NCBI RefSeq assembly: GCF_001011155.1
Contig: NZ_CP011479.1
Coordinates: 3,242,501-3,306,500 of the forward strand
From: Hoeflea sp. IMCC20628
Lineage (GTDB): Bacteria > Pseudomonadota > Alphaproteobacteria > Rhizobiales > Rhizobiaceae
Direction of reading: 5' to 3'
Length of the DNA: 64,000 nt
The notes under the pieces are model-generated. The model ran no database searches. It saw only the letters and a list, made by a program, of their open reading frames with translations, and was not told the DNA's origin. Below are positions 31,769 to 41,774 of the stretch, piece after piece. Position numbers and translations under genes: made by a program. Position 1 is the stretch's first letter. Every line of letters starts with the position of its first letter.

Positions 31769-32956
31769 TCATATCCTCCCCAGGTAGGGTTCAAGGGCTT
31801 CAAGGCTTTCCAGATTGTGGGCCGGCGCGAACAGATCGATGTGGGGAAGGGCGGCCTTCATGCCGGCAGCCTCCGGGGCATAACCCTGCCAGCCGATCAT
31901 CGGGTTGAGCCAGGCGATGCGGCGGCAGCGGCGGCGTAACGCCTGCATCTCGACACCCAAGTTGTCCGCCGGGCCGGTGTCGTAGCCATCCGAAACGATC
32001 ATCACGCAAGTGCGCGAATGAATGCAGCGCTTGGCGTGCCAGCGATTGAAGGTGGCGAGGCTTTCGCCAATCCGGGTTCCGCCGCCGGTGCCTTGGGCCA
32101 GCAACGACATGCGCTCCATGGCGCGTTGTGGATTGCGTTCTTTCAGCGCCGGCGAGATATGGATCAGGCGGGTGTGAAAGACGAAGGCCTCGGCTTCGCG
32201 AAAGCTGTCGAGCACACCGTGCATGAAGCGCAAAAAAACAGCGGAATAAAGGTTCATCGAGCCCGAAGCATCCAGCAGCACGACAAGGCGCAACGGCTTG
32301 CCCTTGCGCTTGCGGCGGATCAGTTCCAGCGGCGTGCCCCCATAGGCAATGCTCTTGTGAATGGTTCGCCGCAGATCCAGCCGTTGACCGGAGCGCCGCG
32401 CATGCATCCGGCGCGTCAGGCGCGCGCGCATGCTCTTTGCAAGGCGCTCGGCTAGGTCGTGCGCAGCAGCCAGATCTTCGGGTTGTGCCAGGTGGCGAAA
32501 GTCTGTTCTCGACAGGAGCTCGGTCCGTGATGCGCCTTCGCGCTTGGACTGACCGGTCTCGGAGACTTCGCTTCCCTCACCGCGTTCGACATGGTCGGCC
32601 TTGTCGCTTTCACCAAAACCGCGCTGGCCCGCTGCCTGAGTTTGCAGACCTGTCGGGGATTTCTGCGGCGCACCTGAGATCCGCGTCGCCGATTTCATCC
32701 CGCGTTGCAGCCAATAGGCATCGAACAGTTCGTCAAATTTCTGCCAGTCGGATTGCCTGCTGCAGAACAGGGTTTTCAAACTTGGGCGCAGGCGCGTTGG
32801 GCGCGTGGCGTTGCCGCCGCTCAGGATCGCCAGGGCATCACGGGTTTCAGCCAAGCCAACAACGAAACCGTTGTCGCGCAGAACATGAACGAAGCCATTG
32901 AGCTTCGTCCTGGCGCCTGCGCCGAGCGGGTTTTCCATTTGCAGCGCGGCGCTCAT
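31769..32956 (-). CDS. coxE: CoxE-like von Willebrand A protein
   Basis: 395 residues from ATG 32956, one base after the coxD stop. The C-terminal vWA/CoxE domain has the MIDAS motif 'LLDASGSMNLYS', 'GTGGGTRIGESL' and 'MIVSDGYDTG'. An Arg-rich central region carries 'MRARLTRRMHARRSG'. With the MoxR-type ATPase CoxD it forms the chaperone pair that matures the [CuSMoO2] active site of CO dehydrogenase. The order coxL-coxD-coxE matches known clusters. Confidence 0.92.
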   Translation of the reverse strand: MSAALQMENPLGAGARTKLNGFVHVLRDNGFVVGLAETRDALAILSGGNATRPTRLRPSLKTLFCSRQSDWQKFDELFDAYWLQRGMKSATRISGAPQKSPTGLQTQAAGQRGFGESDKADHVERGEGSEVSETGQSKREGASRTELLSRTDFRHLAQPEDLAAAHDLAERLAKSMRARLTRRMHARRSGQRLDLRRTIHKSIAYGGTPLELIRRKRKGKPLRLVVLLDASGSMNLYSAVFLRFMHGVLDSFREAEAFVFHTRLIHISPALKERNPQRAMERMSLLAQGTGGGTRIGESLATFNRWHAKRCIHSRTCVMIVSDGYDTGPADNLGVEMQALRRRCRRIAWLNPMIGWQGYAPEAAGMKAALPHIDLFAPAHNLESLEALEPYLGRI

Positions 32957-32957
32957 C

Positions 32958-33833
32958 TCAGGCCACCTTGCCGAGCAGCCGGTCGGTGACTTCACGGGTC
33001 ATGCTCGACTTGTCCTCGGCGGTCTTGATCAGGCACATCAGCGTCTCAAAAACCGCCTCCGGTTCATCGCGCAGATGCCGAATTTCCAGCCCGGCGAGTG
33101 TTGCGGCCCAGTCGAGCGTTTCGGCGACGCCCGGCGACTTGCGCAGGTCTTCCTTGCGGATCAGGCTGACCATGTTGGCGATCTGCAGCGCCAGATCGGT
33201 GTCGATACCGGGCAGGCGCGACAGGATGATCCGGGCTTCGCGATCGACATCGGGATAATCGACATAGTGATACAAACAGCGACGACGCAGCGCATCGCTG
33301 AGTTCGCGGGTGCCGTTCGATGTCAGTATCACACGGGGAATGGTGGTCGCGGTGATGGTCCCCAGCTCCGGAATCGAAACCTGGAAGTCCGACAGCAGTT
33401 CGAGCAGGAACGCCTCGAATTCCTCGTCCGCCCGATCGACCTCGTCGATCAGCAGAACCGGCGACTTCTCCTGCCGGATCGCGGCAAGCAGTGGCCGTTC
33501 CAGCAGATAAGCCTCGCTGAAAATATGCTCTTCGACCGCGGAAGCATCGGTGCCTTCGCGTGCCTTGATGGCCAGCAATTGCCGTTGATAGTTCCACTCA
33601 TAGAGAGCCGCGCTCTGGTCGAGCCCCTCGTAGCATTGCAGGCGGATCAGTTTTGTATCGTGAGCAAGGGCCAAGGCCCGTGCCACTTCGGTCTTGCCGA
33701 CGCCGGCCTCGCCCTCGAGCAGCAACGGCCGCTTGAGGCTCTCCATCAACCATAACGCGGTGGCCAGATCGCGGTCGGGAATATACCCGACCGCGGCCAA
33801 TTGCGTGGCGACCTTTTCCTGTGGAATTTTCAC
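32958..33833 (-). CDS. coxD: CoxD-like MoxR-family AAA+ ATPase
   Basis: 291 residues from GTG 33833 (GGGGAAG upstream; the longer frame would overlap coxL). Walker A 'LEGEAGVGKTEVA', Walker B 'VLLIDEVDRADEEFEAFLLE', sensor 1 'VILTSNGTRELSDALRRRC'. CoxD is needed to insert copper and sulfur into the Mo site of CoxL. Length agrees with Oligotropha CoxD (about 295). Confidence 0.92.
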   Translation of the reverse strand: MKIPQEKVATQLAAVGYIPDRDLATALWLMESLKRPLLLEGEAGVGKTEVARALALAHDTKLIRLQCYEGLDQSAALYEWNYQRQLLAIKAREGTDASAVEEHIFSEAYLLERPLLAAIRQEKSPVLLIDEVDRADEEFEAFLLELLSDFQVSIPELGTITATTIPRVILTSNGTRELSDALRRRCLYHYVDYPDVDREARIILSRLPGIDTDLALQIANMVSLIRKEDLRKSPGVAETLDWAATLAGLEIRHLRDEPEAVFETLMCLIKTAEDKSSMTREVTDRLLGKVA

Positions 33834-33849
33834 CGGAGCTTCCCCGACC

Positions 33850-36279
33850 CTAAGTGTGCAGACCCAGCTTCTCACCGACGGTCCAGAGACGCCATGCATC
33901 ATGCGGCATCTGGATGTGTCCGGCGCCGAGGAATGCATAGGCGTCGTTTACGGCGTTGGAGAAGCACGGCACACCGCCGACATGGGGGCTTTCGCCCACG
34001 CCCTTGGCACCGATCGGATGGTGCGGAGACGGGGTCACCGTGTGATCGGTTTCCCAGTGCGGCGTTTCGACGGCGGTGGGCAGGAAGAAGTCCATGAAGG
34101 ACGCGCCCATGACATTGCCTTGCTCGTCGTAGCGGATTTCCTGACCCATGGCGCAGGCAAAGGCTTCGGTCAGACCGCCGTGAACCTGACCCTCGATGAT
34201 CATCGGGTTGATGCGTGTGCCGCAATCATCCAGCGCGTAGAAGCGCCGTGTCTTGGCAACACCGGTATCAACGTCGATATCCATGACGCAGAAATAAGCG
34301 CCAAACGGATAGGTCATGTTCGGCGGCTCATAGTAGTTGACCGCCTCCAGGCCCGGCTCCATGTTCGGGGGCGGGCTGTTGTAGGCAGCCCAGGCGATTT
34401 CCTTCATGGTCTTGAACTTTTCCGGCAATCCCTTGACCCGGAAACGGTCGACGTCCCATTCCAGATCGCCTTCATGCACTTCCATCATGTGGGCGGCGAT
34501 CATCTGGGCTTTCGCCTTGATCTTGCGCGCCGCCACGGCCGTTGCCGCACCTGCCACTGGCGTGGAGCGGGAACCGTAGGTGCCCAGCCCATAGGGCGCG
34601 GTGTCGGTGTTGCCTTCTTCGATCATGATGTCGTCGGCAGGAATGCCGATTTCGGTGGCGATGATCTGGGCGTAGGTCGTTTCGTGGCCCTGTCCCTGGC
34701 TCTTGGTACCCATGCGGGCGATCACAGAACCAGTCGGATGGATGCGGATTTCGGCCGAGTCAAACATGGCGATGCCGAGAATGTCGCAATTCTTGGCAGG
34801 CCCGGCACCGACAATCTCGGTGAAGAACGAGATGCCGATCCCCATGACTTCGCGGGTTTCACCGCGATTGAAAGCCTCGCGTTTCTTCGCCTGCTCCTCG
34901 CGCAGTTCCTTGTAGCCGATGGTGTCCATCGCCTTCTTCATGGCGGTGTGATAGTCGCCGCTGTCATATTCCCAGCCCAGTGCCGACTGGTAGGGGAACT
35001 GCTCGGCCTTGATGAAGTTCTTAATGCGCAGTTCGGCCGCATCCATTCCAAGCTTCTGGGCCAGCAGTTCCACCGCGCGTTCGATGGCAAACACGGCTTC
35101 GGTGACGCGGAACGAGCAGCGATAGGCGACGCCGCCAGAGGCCTTGTTGGTGTAGACACCGTCGACGGCCAGATGCGCCGTCGGGATGTCATAGGAGCCG
35201 GTACAGATGTTCATGAAACCGGCAGGCCATTTCGACGGATCGGCGCAAGCGTCGAAAGCGCCATGGTCGGCGAGCACATGCACGCGCATGGCCTGGATCT
35301 TGCCGTCCTTGGTGGCAGCAAGCTCAGTGGTCATGTGGTAGTCGCGGGCGAACGACGTGGTGGAAAGGTTTTCCATCCGGTCTTCGACCCATTTGACCGG
35401 CACGCCCAGCACAATGGAGCCGACAACCGAGCAGACATAGCCGGCGTAAGCGCCGACCTTGTTGCCGAAGCCGCCGCCGATATCGGGTGCGATGACATGG
35501 ATCTTGTGCTCGGGAAGTCCCGAAATCAGCGAGACGACGGTGCGGATGACGTGCGGCGCCTGGAAGGTGCCCCACAGTGTGAGTTCACCCTTGACCTTGT
35601 CGAAGGAGGCCACCGACTGGCAGGTTTCCAGCGGTGAGGGATGGGTGCGGTGATCGACCAGCATCTCCTTGATGGTCACATCGGCATTGGCGAAGACCGC
35701 GTCAGTTGCCTCCTTGTCGCCGATCTTCCATTCGAAAATGTGATTGGGATGTTTGCGCGGACCGTGTGCGCCCTCCATCTTGTCCTGAATGTCTTCGCGC
35801 AGGATCGGCGCGTCGGGCAGCATCGACTTGAACGGGTCGACGATGCACGGCAGGGCTTCATATTCCACGTCGACCAGTTCGGTGGCGTCGGAGGCGATGT
35901 AGCGATCCTCGGCAATGACGAAGGCCACTTCCTGGTTCTGGAACAGAACTTTTTCTTCGGCCAGGACCGCCTGCACATCACCCGCCAGTGTCGGCATGTA
36001 ATGCAGACCCAGCGGCTTGAGGTCGGCTGCAGTCAGCACGGCAACGACGCCCGGCAGGGCCTTGGCGCGGCTGGTGTCGATGCTCTTGATCCGTGCATGG
36101 GCGTGGGGCGAACGGACAAAATCGCCAAACAACATTCCTGGCAGTTTCAGGTCATCGACATAGCTGCCCTTGCCTTGGGTGAAGCGGACATCTTCGACCC
36201 GCTTGCGCTTGCAGCCCATGCCCTGGAGTTTTTCGGTGCGCTCAGCGCGGTCCTGATCAATTTTGGTCTGGTCGTTCAT
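33850..36279 (-). CDS. coxL: Aerobic CO dehydrogenase large subunit, form I
   Basis: 809 residues from ATG 36279, overlapping the coxS stop (ATGA), with GGAGG upstream; this is exactly the length of Oligotropha CoxL. It carries the Mo-MCD site. The form I signature AYRCSFR is present, and counting from this start puts its cysteine at 388, the residue that ligates copper in the Oligotropha enzyme. Gln240 ('GTFQAPH') and the catalytic Glu in '[12 protein letters not shown]' are also in place. This separates it from form II (AYRGAGR) hydroxylases of unclear substrate, so CO oxidation to CO2 can be predicted with good confidence. Confidence 0.96.
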   Translation of the reverse strand: MNDQTKIDQDRAERTEKLQGMGCKRKRVEDVRFTQGKGSYVDDLKLPGMLFGDFVRSPHAHARIKSIDTSRAKALPGVVAVLTAADLKPLGLHYMPTLAGDVQAVLAEEKVLFQNQEVAFVIAEDRYIASDATELVDVEYEALPCIVDPFKSMLPDAPILREDIQDKMEGAHGPRKHPNHIFEWKIGDKEATDAVFANADVTIKEMLVDHRTHPSPLETCQSVASFDKVKGELTLWGTFQAPHVIRTVVSLISGLPEHKIHVIAPDIGGGFGNKVGAYAGYVCSVVGSIVLGVPVKWVEDRMENLSTTSFARDYHMTTELAATKDGKIQAMRVHVLADHGAFDACADPSKWPAGFMNICTGSYDIPTAHLAVDGVYTNKASGGVAYRCSFRVTEAVFAIERAVELLAQKLGMDAAELRIKNFIKAEQFPYQSALGWEYDSGDYHTAMKKAMDTIGYKELREEQAKKREAFNRGETREVMGIGISFFTEIVGAGPAKNCDILGIAMFDSAEIRIHPTGSVIARMGTKSQGQGHETTYAQIIATEIGIPADDIMIEEGNTDTAPYGLGTYGSRSTPVAGAATAVAARKIKAKAQMIAAHMMEVHEGDLEWDVDRFRVKGLPEKFKTMKEIAWAAYNSPPPNMEPGLEAVNYYEPPNMTYPFGAYFCVMDIDVDTGVAKTRRFYALDDCGTRINPMIIEGQVHGGLTEAFACAMGQEIRYDEQGNVMGASFMDFFLPTAVETPHWETDHTVTPSPHHPIGAKGVGESPHVGGVPCFSNAVNDAYAFLGAGHIQMPHDAWRLWTVGEKLGLHT

Positions 36280-36776
36280 TCTGCAGCCTCCTGAAACGGG
36301 GTGCCGTTGATCTTCGCGGCGGCATACTGGATCGACTTGACGATGTTGACGTAGCCGGTGCAGCGGCAAAGGTTGCCGGAAATGCCATGGCGGATTTCGT
36401 CTTCGGTCGGTGCCGGATTTTCCTGCAACAGGCGGTGCGCCCGCAGGATCATGCCGGGTGTGCAGAAACCGCACTGCAGACCGTGCATCATGCGGAAGCC
36501 TTCCTGCAGCGCACTCAACGTACCGTCGGCATTGGCAACGCCTTCGATGGTGGTGATTTCAGTGCCGTTGGCCTGCACCGCGAAAGTCATGCAGCTCTTG
36601 ACCGACATGTCGTCCATGTCAACGGTGCACGCACCGCAATGGCCCGTGTCGCAACCAATATGGGCTCCGGTCAGGCTCTGTTGTTCGCGCAGGAAATGGA
36701 TCAGCAATGTGCGCGGCTCAACCAGAGCCTCGACCTTCTTGCCGTTGATCGTCAGTTCGATATGCGATTTTGTCAT
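36276..36776 (-). CDS. coxS: CO dehydrogenase small [2Fe-2S] subunit
   Basis: 166 residues, the Oligotropha length. Proximal plant-type cluster: Cys42, Cys47, Cys50 ('[10 protein letters not shown]') and Cys62. Distal cluster: Cys102, Cys105 ('QCGFC'), Cys137 and Cys139 ('LCRC'). It carries electrons from the Mo site to the FAD of CoxM. The stop overlaps the coxL start. Confidence 0.96.
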   Translation of the reverse strand: MTKSHIELTINGKKVEALVEPRTLLIHFLREQQSLTGAHIGCDTGHCGACTVDMDDMSVKSCMTFAVQANGTEITTIEGVANADGTLSALQEGFRMMHGLQCGFCTPGMILRAHRLLQENPAPTEDEIRHGISGNLCRCTGYVNIVKSIQYAAAKINGTPFQEAAE

Positions 36777-36788
36777 TGGAATTCCCCC

Positions 36789-37655
36789 TCAACCTTTGGC
36801 ACGGGACTGAGCCCGCTCAAGTGCGCGCCGCACCATGACACCTGCCATTTTGGTGCGATATTCCGCAGGCCCGCGCATGTCGGAGGCCGGGTTGGTGATT
36901 GCTTCGGCTGCAGCCACGGCGGCATTGACTGTCGCCTTGTCGAGACCGGAGCCGACCAGTAGCGCAGCCGCATCGGACGCCCAGAGCGGGGTTTCCGACA
37001 CATTGGTCAGGCCGATGGATGCATTGGTGCATTTGCCTCCCGCCATGGTGATAACGACGGCGGCGGCCGCAGTGGCATAGTCGCCGACCTTGCGCTTGAG
37101 CTTCTCATAGGCATAGCCATGGTCTGCGGCTGGGATCGGGATGCGGACTGCCGTCAGGATCTCGCCATGCTCCAGCGAGGTGTAATAGGCACCCTGATAG
37201 AAATCGCGCGCCGCGATTTCGCGGCTGCCATTCGGGCCGGAGACGGAATAGGTCGCGCCCAGGCACATCATCAGCGCCGGCATGTCATTGCCGGGGTCGC
37301 CATTGGCGACATTGCCACCGAATGTTCCCTTGTAGCGGATTTGCGGATCGGCGATCAGCCGCGAGGTTTCGGCGATGATTGGAATGTGGCGCTCAAGCTC
37401 ATTGGAGGTGATCAGTTCGAACTGCGTGGTCATGGCGCCGATGACAATGTCGCCGCCCTCGACCGTGATGCCCTTGAGATTGCCGATGCCGGAAAGATCG
37501 ATGAGATGCTCCGGCGAAGCCAACCGGGTCTTCATCAAGGGTATCAGGCTGTGGCCGCCCGCAAGGATGCTGGCTTCCTCGCCCAGCTTGGCAAGCAGCC
37601 CCACTGCATCTTCAACGGTTGCGGGTCGATGATAGTCGAATGCGCCAGGTATCAT
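36789..37655 (-). CDS. coxM: CO dehydrogenase medium FAD subunit
   Basis: 288 residues from ATG 37655 (GGGAGGAG seven bases upstream), again the Oligotropha length. FAD-binding motifs 'AGGHSLIPLMKTRL' (the AGGHS loop) and 'TFGGNVANGDPGNDMP' (the TIGG-like loop) are clear. It passes electrons from CoxS to the quinone pool. First of the three structural genes, in the normal order M-S-L. Confidence 0.95.
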   Translation of the reverse strand: MIPGAFDYHRPATVEDAVGLLAKLGEEASILAGGHSLIPLMKTRLASPEHLIDLSGIGNLKGITVEGGDIVIGAMTTQFELITSNELERHIPIIAETSRLIADPQIRYKGTFGGNVANGDPGNDMPALMMCLGATYSVSGPNGSREIAARDFYQGAYYTSLEHGEILTAVRIPIPAADHGYAYEKLKRKVGDYATAAAAVVITMAGGKCTNASIGLTNVSETPLWASDAAALLVGSGLDKATVNAAVAAAEAITNPASDMRGPAEYRTKMAGVMVRRALERAQSRAKG

Positions 37656-37833
37656 TCTCGCTCCTCCCAAAGCTTGGCAGATGAAGAAACGACCTTTCAA
37701 TGAGCCGGAGGGCTGATATCTCGATCAAACTTCAACAGTGCTCAGAAGAGAGGCCATTGCTGCCATTCCAGACAACCGCTGGCACACGAACACCACATAT
37801 TTTCACGAAATGCCGCCTGCTCGCACGAACTGC

Positions 37834-37848
37834 GTCAACAACGTTGAC
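37834..37848. promoter_or_regulatory. Palindrome between the MHYT-LytTR gene and coxM
   Basis: GTCAACAACGTTGAC: 6-bp arms GTCAAC/GTTGAC around a 3-nt centre, about 180 bases upstream of coxM and 8 bases past the regulator's stop. It could be an activator or repressor site for the cox operon; LytTR proteins usually bind direct repeats, so the binder is open. Confidence 0.35.
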
Positions 37849-37855
37849 ATAAATA

Positions 37856-39049
37856 TCAGGCGATGCCCGAGTGCTTGCGGGCTTGGTGAGTGGCCAATTC
37901 CTGGCGGAGATCGGCCACGCGGGCCCGGCTGATCGGCACTGTACGGCGCACAGGTGAATCGAGTTCGGCAACCGCGGCATCGCCGGATTTCTTGACCTGA
38001 CCCACATGCGCAAGATTGACGATATAGCTCCGATGGGTCCGGTAGAATGTCGGTTTCGGCAGGCGCTCGAAAATTTCAGTGATCGAGAGCGTGCAGAAAA
38101 GATCATCACGCCCGTTGAAGACATAGGTGTAATGGGCATTGGCGTGCACCGATATGACTTCGCTGGCCGCAATGTGAAACCGGTTTCCATTTTTCTCGAT
38201 CGGCAGCAGATTGGCCGATACGCCATCCATCAATGCATTGGTTGTTGCATCTACCGGTCTTGCTGCAACTGTGTCATCAAACCCGATGTCATTGAAATCG
38301 TCAGCGTTGTCGTCTCCCGCCTTCAAGCCAGCGGAGTTCCTGTTTCCCTCCGGTCGCTTCGGCACCAGCGTCAGCATGAAGATCCCGGAAATCGCGAATG
38401 CAACAACACTGACGATCACGGCCAGCGTGTCACTGGAAATGAACGAGGTGGACGCACTCTGGGCGGCAAGCGAAAAATCGAAAGTCGTGCCTTCCATCGC
38501 TGTGTAGTGCATTCCGGATACTGCGCATCCCAAGAACGTGGCGCAGAGAAAAAGCGGCGGGCGCCGATCAGCCGAAAATGCCAGCCAAAGCGCCAGACCC
38601 GAGGCCGTTACGGCGATGACGAAGCTGACAACGACATAGGCCGGATCATAAGTCATCCGGGCGCTGGAGTTCAGCGCGATCATGCCAACATAATGCATGA
38701 TGGTGATGCCCAGTCCCATCACACCCGCCGCAATCGCCAGCAAGTGCGGAGAACGCAGGCTCGCAAGGAAAATGGCGATCCCCGTTACCAGCACGCAAAG
38801 CAGGAATGACAGCAGTGTCGGCAAGACCAGGTAGTCGACCTCTGTGGCCATGCCCATGGACAGCATGCCGATGAAATGCATGCCCCAAATGCCGACGGCG
38901 AGAGTGATCGCCGACGCCGCGATCAGGAGGCGGCGATTAAGCGCGAATGCGCTTGAGATGCGGAGCGCGAGGTACAGACCGACATAACTGGCCTGAATGG
39001 CGACAATCACGGAAAGCGCGACGAGGTAGAGATTGTGATGCATTGCCAT
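37856..39049 (-). CDS. MHYT-LytTR membrane-bound transcription regulator (CoxC/CoxH-like)
   Basis: About 397 residues from ATG 39049 (ATG 39043 possible). The N-terminal half is an MHYT integral-membrane sensor of seven helices with the motifs 'MHFIGM', 'MHYVGM' and 'MHYTAM', proposed to hold copper and sense O2, CO or NO. A linker is followed by a LytTR DNA-binding domain ('FHIAASEVISVHANAHYTYV', 'FYRTHRSYIVNLAHV'). This architecture is that of CoxC and CoxH in Oligotropha. Next to and upstream of coxM, it is the obvious candidate for gas-responsive control of the cox genes. Confidence 0.9.
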   Translation of the reverse strand: MAMHHNLYLVALSVIVAIQASYVGLYLALRISSAFALNRRLLIAASAITLAVGIWGMHFIGMLSMGMATEVDYLVLPTLLSFLLCVLVTGIAIFLASLRSPHLLAIAAGVMGLGITIMHYVGMIALNSSARMTYDPAYVVVSFVIAVTASGLALWLAFSADRRPPLFLCATFLGCAVSGMHYTAMEGTTFDFSLAAQSASTSFISSDTLAVIVSVVAFAISGIFMLTLVPKRPEGNRNSAGLKAGDDNADDFNDIGFDDTVAARPVDATTNALMDGVSANLLPIEKNGNRFHIAASEVISVHANAHYTYVFNGRDDLFCTLSITEIFERLPKPTFYRTHRSYIVNLAHVGQVKKSGDAAVAELDSPVRRTVPISRARVADLRQELATHQARKHSGIA

Positions 39050-39064
39050 TACGGGTTGGCCCAA

Positions 39065-39423
39065 TCAGCTTGGCACGGTTTTGGTTCCCGGATCATGATG
39101 TCAAGCTAGCATAAATCGTCGACCAATTTCCACCAGGTCCAGATGCCTGTTGCGGTGCGTTGACATTCATCCCTGTTATGAACTGCTTCCTGGGCCTCAA
39201 GCGACTTGTTTGCGTTTCCAGTCGGGCGGTTTGCCTTCGGTAACCTGATCAGTCCGTGGATTGCTGGACGTCCACAGACGGCCGCCCTGCCCCGCTCAAG
39301 AATTTTGTGCTGATAATGCTCGCAGGTCCATTTTAATGACCCTGCCCTTGGTGATGATCAGATCTGCCGTAACCACTTTCCGCCCGCTCTTGCCGGATTG
39401 CCAGCTGATGGGAATTGAACTCG
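39065..39423. other. Gap with no recognised gene
   Basis: Separates the cox cluster from the polyamine-type operon. A 31-codon minus-strand tail ('GKPPDWKRKQVA' then stop, about 39197-39290) is protein-like and could be the end of a lost gene. No start or family was recognised. Confidence 0.3.
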
Positions 39424-40656
39424 TCACATTTCATTTAAGGCATTGCGGATGACATCGATGGCGCGAAACGTGTCACGCGTGAGCGAGGGAATGATGTAGT
39501 CAGGCCAGGTAGATAGCTTGACTGCCAGGAACTCGCTCTCCGGGTCGGCATAGATCAGCTGACCGAACACTCCGCGCGCACAGATCTGACCTTTGTCCGC
39601 ATCCCGGATCCACCAGAATCGACGATAAGCACCATTCGGCAGGACATCAGAATAGGGTGGTCCGAAAACATCACGGTTACCGGTCCGTATGCCATCAATC
39701 CAGGCCGCCGGCACAACCTGCCTGCCACCGGCCTTGCCACCGTTGAGCATCAGCAATCCCAAGCGGGCATAATCGCGCAGGGTCGCATTGAAGCCGCCGT
39801 CAGCAAGCGCCGTCCCGGCCTCGTCGACGGTAAAATATGCATCCCGGTCCGCGCCAATGGGCTGCCAGAGATACTGACTCACGAGATCAGCAAGAGACTT
39901 GCCGGCAGCGCGCTCCAATGCCCATGCCACCACGTCCGTTTCTATCGAGCGGTACTCGAACACGCCACCATGCGGCCGGATCTTCGGCAAACTGAGAATG
40001 ACCTCGCGGATTGTTGGTCGTGGTGCGCCGCCAATCTTGGGGCGCCATCCTGATGCGATGTCGATCCGGGTCATGTCACTGCCGGGCATATTGTAATCTT
40101 CGGTGAACCGGACGCCCGAGCGCATATCCAGCACCTGATCAAGGGTGGCGTAGGCATAGCCGCATTGCGCAAGTTCAGGAACGATGCCGGCCAGCGGCGC
40201 ATGGATATCGACCACGCCCTCCGATGCGAGGATGCCGGCAAGCAGGCCAACCACGGATTTCGCCACCGACTGTGACAGATGCAGCGTTTCAGGCGCCATG
40301 CCGTTGAGATAGCGTTCGAAGACGATGCGGTTCTTGTGCATCACCAGGAATGCATCGCCATAACTCTCGTTCAGGAAACGGTCGATCGTCACGCTGGTGC
40401 CGTTCTCACGGTCGAACTGGACGCCGGCCAGATCTTGCGGCGCTTCATCGAGCGTGCTTGCCGGCCCGAAACCGCGAAACACATCCACTGTCGGAATCAG
40501 GCTGCGCACATTCTGGAAGGTCCAGCGGTTGAACGGCGGAAGGTCCCAGTTCTCGAGCGTCGGCCGTTTTTCCGGCGGCGGAGGAAACCCTTGCATGATT
40601 CCCAGTTGCCGGGCGGTTTTAGGCACAGCCGCTTCAACCTTGCCGGTGTTGGACAT
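39424..40656 (-). CDS. Beta-lactamase-fold serine hydrolase (NylB/6-aminohexanoate-dimer hydrolase-like)
   Basis: 410 residues, no signal peptide. Class C beta-lactamase/DD-peptidase fold with the nucleophile in 'SQSVAKSVVG' (Ser-x-x-Lys) and the Tyr in 'FEYRSIET' (YxN variant), plus 'GFNATLRDYARLGLLMLNGG', as in the NylB amide-hydrolase group. Such enzymes cleave amides and esters. It is the last gene of the polyamine-type importer operon, separated by a strong hairpin, so it may cleave an imported amide or acylated amine. Confidence 0.82.
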   Translation of the reverse strand: MSNTGKVEAAVPKTARQLGIMQGFPPPPEKRPTLENWDLPPFNRWTFQNVRSLIPTVDVFRGFGPASTLDEAPQDLAGVQFDRENGTSVTIDRFLNESYGDAFLVMHKNRIVFERYLNGMAPETLHLSQSVAKSVVGLLAGILASEGVVDIHAPLAGIVPELAQCGYAYATLDQVLDMRSGVRFTEDYNMPGSDMTRIDIASGWRPKIGGAPRPTIREVILSLPKIRPHGGVFEYRSIETDVVAWALERAAGKSLADLVSQYLWQPIGADRDAYFTVDEAGTALADGGFNATLRDYARLGLLMLNGGKAGGRQVVPAAWIDGIRTGNRDVFGPPYSDVLPNGAYRRFWWIRDADKGQICARGVFGQLIYADPESEFLAVKLSTWPDYIIPSLTRDTFRAIDVIRNALNEM

Positions 40657-40680
40657 GGAAAATCTTTCTCTGATGGGAGG

Positions 40681-40710
40681 CCGGCGCGCTGGTCAAGACC
40701 AGCGCGCCGG
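40681..40710 (-). terminator. Strong stem-loop between the binding-protein and hydrolase genes
   Basis: CCGGCGCGCTGGTC and GACCAGCGCGCCGG, a perfect 14-bp stem separated by AA, ten bases downstream of the binding-protein stop. No T-run follows. Probably limits read-through to the hydrolase and stabilises the binding-protein message. Confidence 0.7.
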
Positions 40711-40719
40711 GGCTCGAAC

Positions 40720-41751
40720 CTACTGCTTCAGCTGGGTCCAGATCTTGTTGTACAGGTCGACGACTTCCTGCGGACATGGCGTCACGAAATCCGGAGCCGG
40801 CGCACTTGCCGGCATCACGATCTCGGGTGCGGAAAGCATCTCTGGCTCCATGAACTTGTCACTGCCCATGATGCCATTGGCATAACGCGCGAAATTCGAG
40901 GTCAATCCGGCGTTCTCCGGATCCATCATGAAGTTCACGAAGAGTTTGGCATTGTCGAGATTTGGAGCGCCCTTGAGGACAGCGACATTGTCCATCCAGC
41001 CGGTAAAGCCTTCTTTCGGATAGGCATATTTCAGCGTTGGCCGCTGCACACGCGCACGCATTGCCGCACCATTCCAGCTCTGGCTGATGTCAACGTCTTT
41101 GGAGGTGAGTTTCTCGATGACCGCGTAGTCCATCGTCCGCCAATGCGGCTTGGCCTTGGCCAGCAGGGCGAGCACTTCGCGCAACTGATCCTGATTGCCA
41201 TTGCAACGCCCATAGCCGAGATAGCGCAGGCCGGCATTGATCACATCGTTCATGTCATTGAGCATGTTGATCCGGCCCTTGAGCGCTTCAGGTGGATCAA
41301 ACAACAATGCCAGCGTATCGATGTCGCCGTCATAAATCGCGGTGTCGACAGTGAATGACGTCGTGCCCCACTGATATGGAATCGAGTAATCGCGACCCGG
41401 ATCCCACCACACATCCACCCATTTGGGATCGATGTTCTTGAAATTCTCCATGGAGTTCGGCTTGACCTCTTCAAGCAGTCCCTCACCGATCATGACCTTG
41501 ATCATGTAGTCGCCCGGCACGACAATGTCATAGCCGGTATCGCCGGCTTTGACTTTGGCAAGCATGGCTTCGTTCGAATCGTATCCGTCAAGATTGACCT
41601 TGATGTCATACGCCTCTTCGAACTTCTTGATCATGTCGGGGGATGTGTAATTGCCCCAGTTGTAGATGTTCAGTTCACCGGCGGCCATGGCTGCCGATGA
41701 TGCCAACGCCATGACTGACGCGGTGGCCAGAAGCCTCAATACAGGTTTCAT
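40720..41751 (-). CDS. Polyamine-type (PotD/PotF) substrate-binding protein
   Basis: 343 residues. Signal peptide 1-23 ('ASSAAMA|AGE'). Type II periplasmic-binding domain of the PotD/PotF class: 'LNIYNWGNYTSPDMIKKFE', 'YDIVVPGDYMI', 'IPYQWGTTSFTVDT', 'SWNGAAMRAR'. Ligand could be putrescine, spermidine or an amide/opine-like amine. Follows the two permease genes by 23 bases. Confidence 0.9.
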   Translation of the reverse strand: MKPVLRLLATASVMALASSAAMAAGELNIYNWGNYTSPDMIKKFEEAYDIKVNLDGYDSNEAMLAKVKAGDTGYDIVVPGDYMIKVMIGEGLLEEVKPNSMENFKNIDPKWVDVWWDPGRDYSIPYQWGTTSFTVDTAIYDGDIDTLALLFDPPEALKGRINMLNDMNDVINAGLRYLGYGRCNGNQDQLREVLALLAKAKPHWRTMDYAVIEKLTSKDVDISQSWNGAAMRARVQRPTLKYAYPKEGFTGWMDNVAVLKGAPNLDNAKLFVNFMMDPENAGLTSNFARYANGIMGSDKFMEPEMLSAPEIVMPASAPAPDFVTPCPQEVVDLYNKIWTQLKQ

Positions 41752-41774
41752 AGTTCCTCTCCTTTATTCCGTCT

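Noticed and set aside
33850-36279. Form II CoxL-like hydroxylase
   Set aside because: The active-site motif is AYRCSFR with Cys388, not AYRGAGR.
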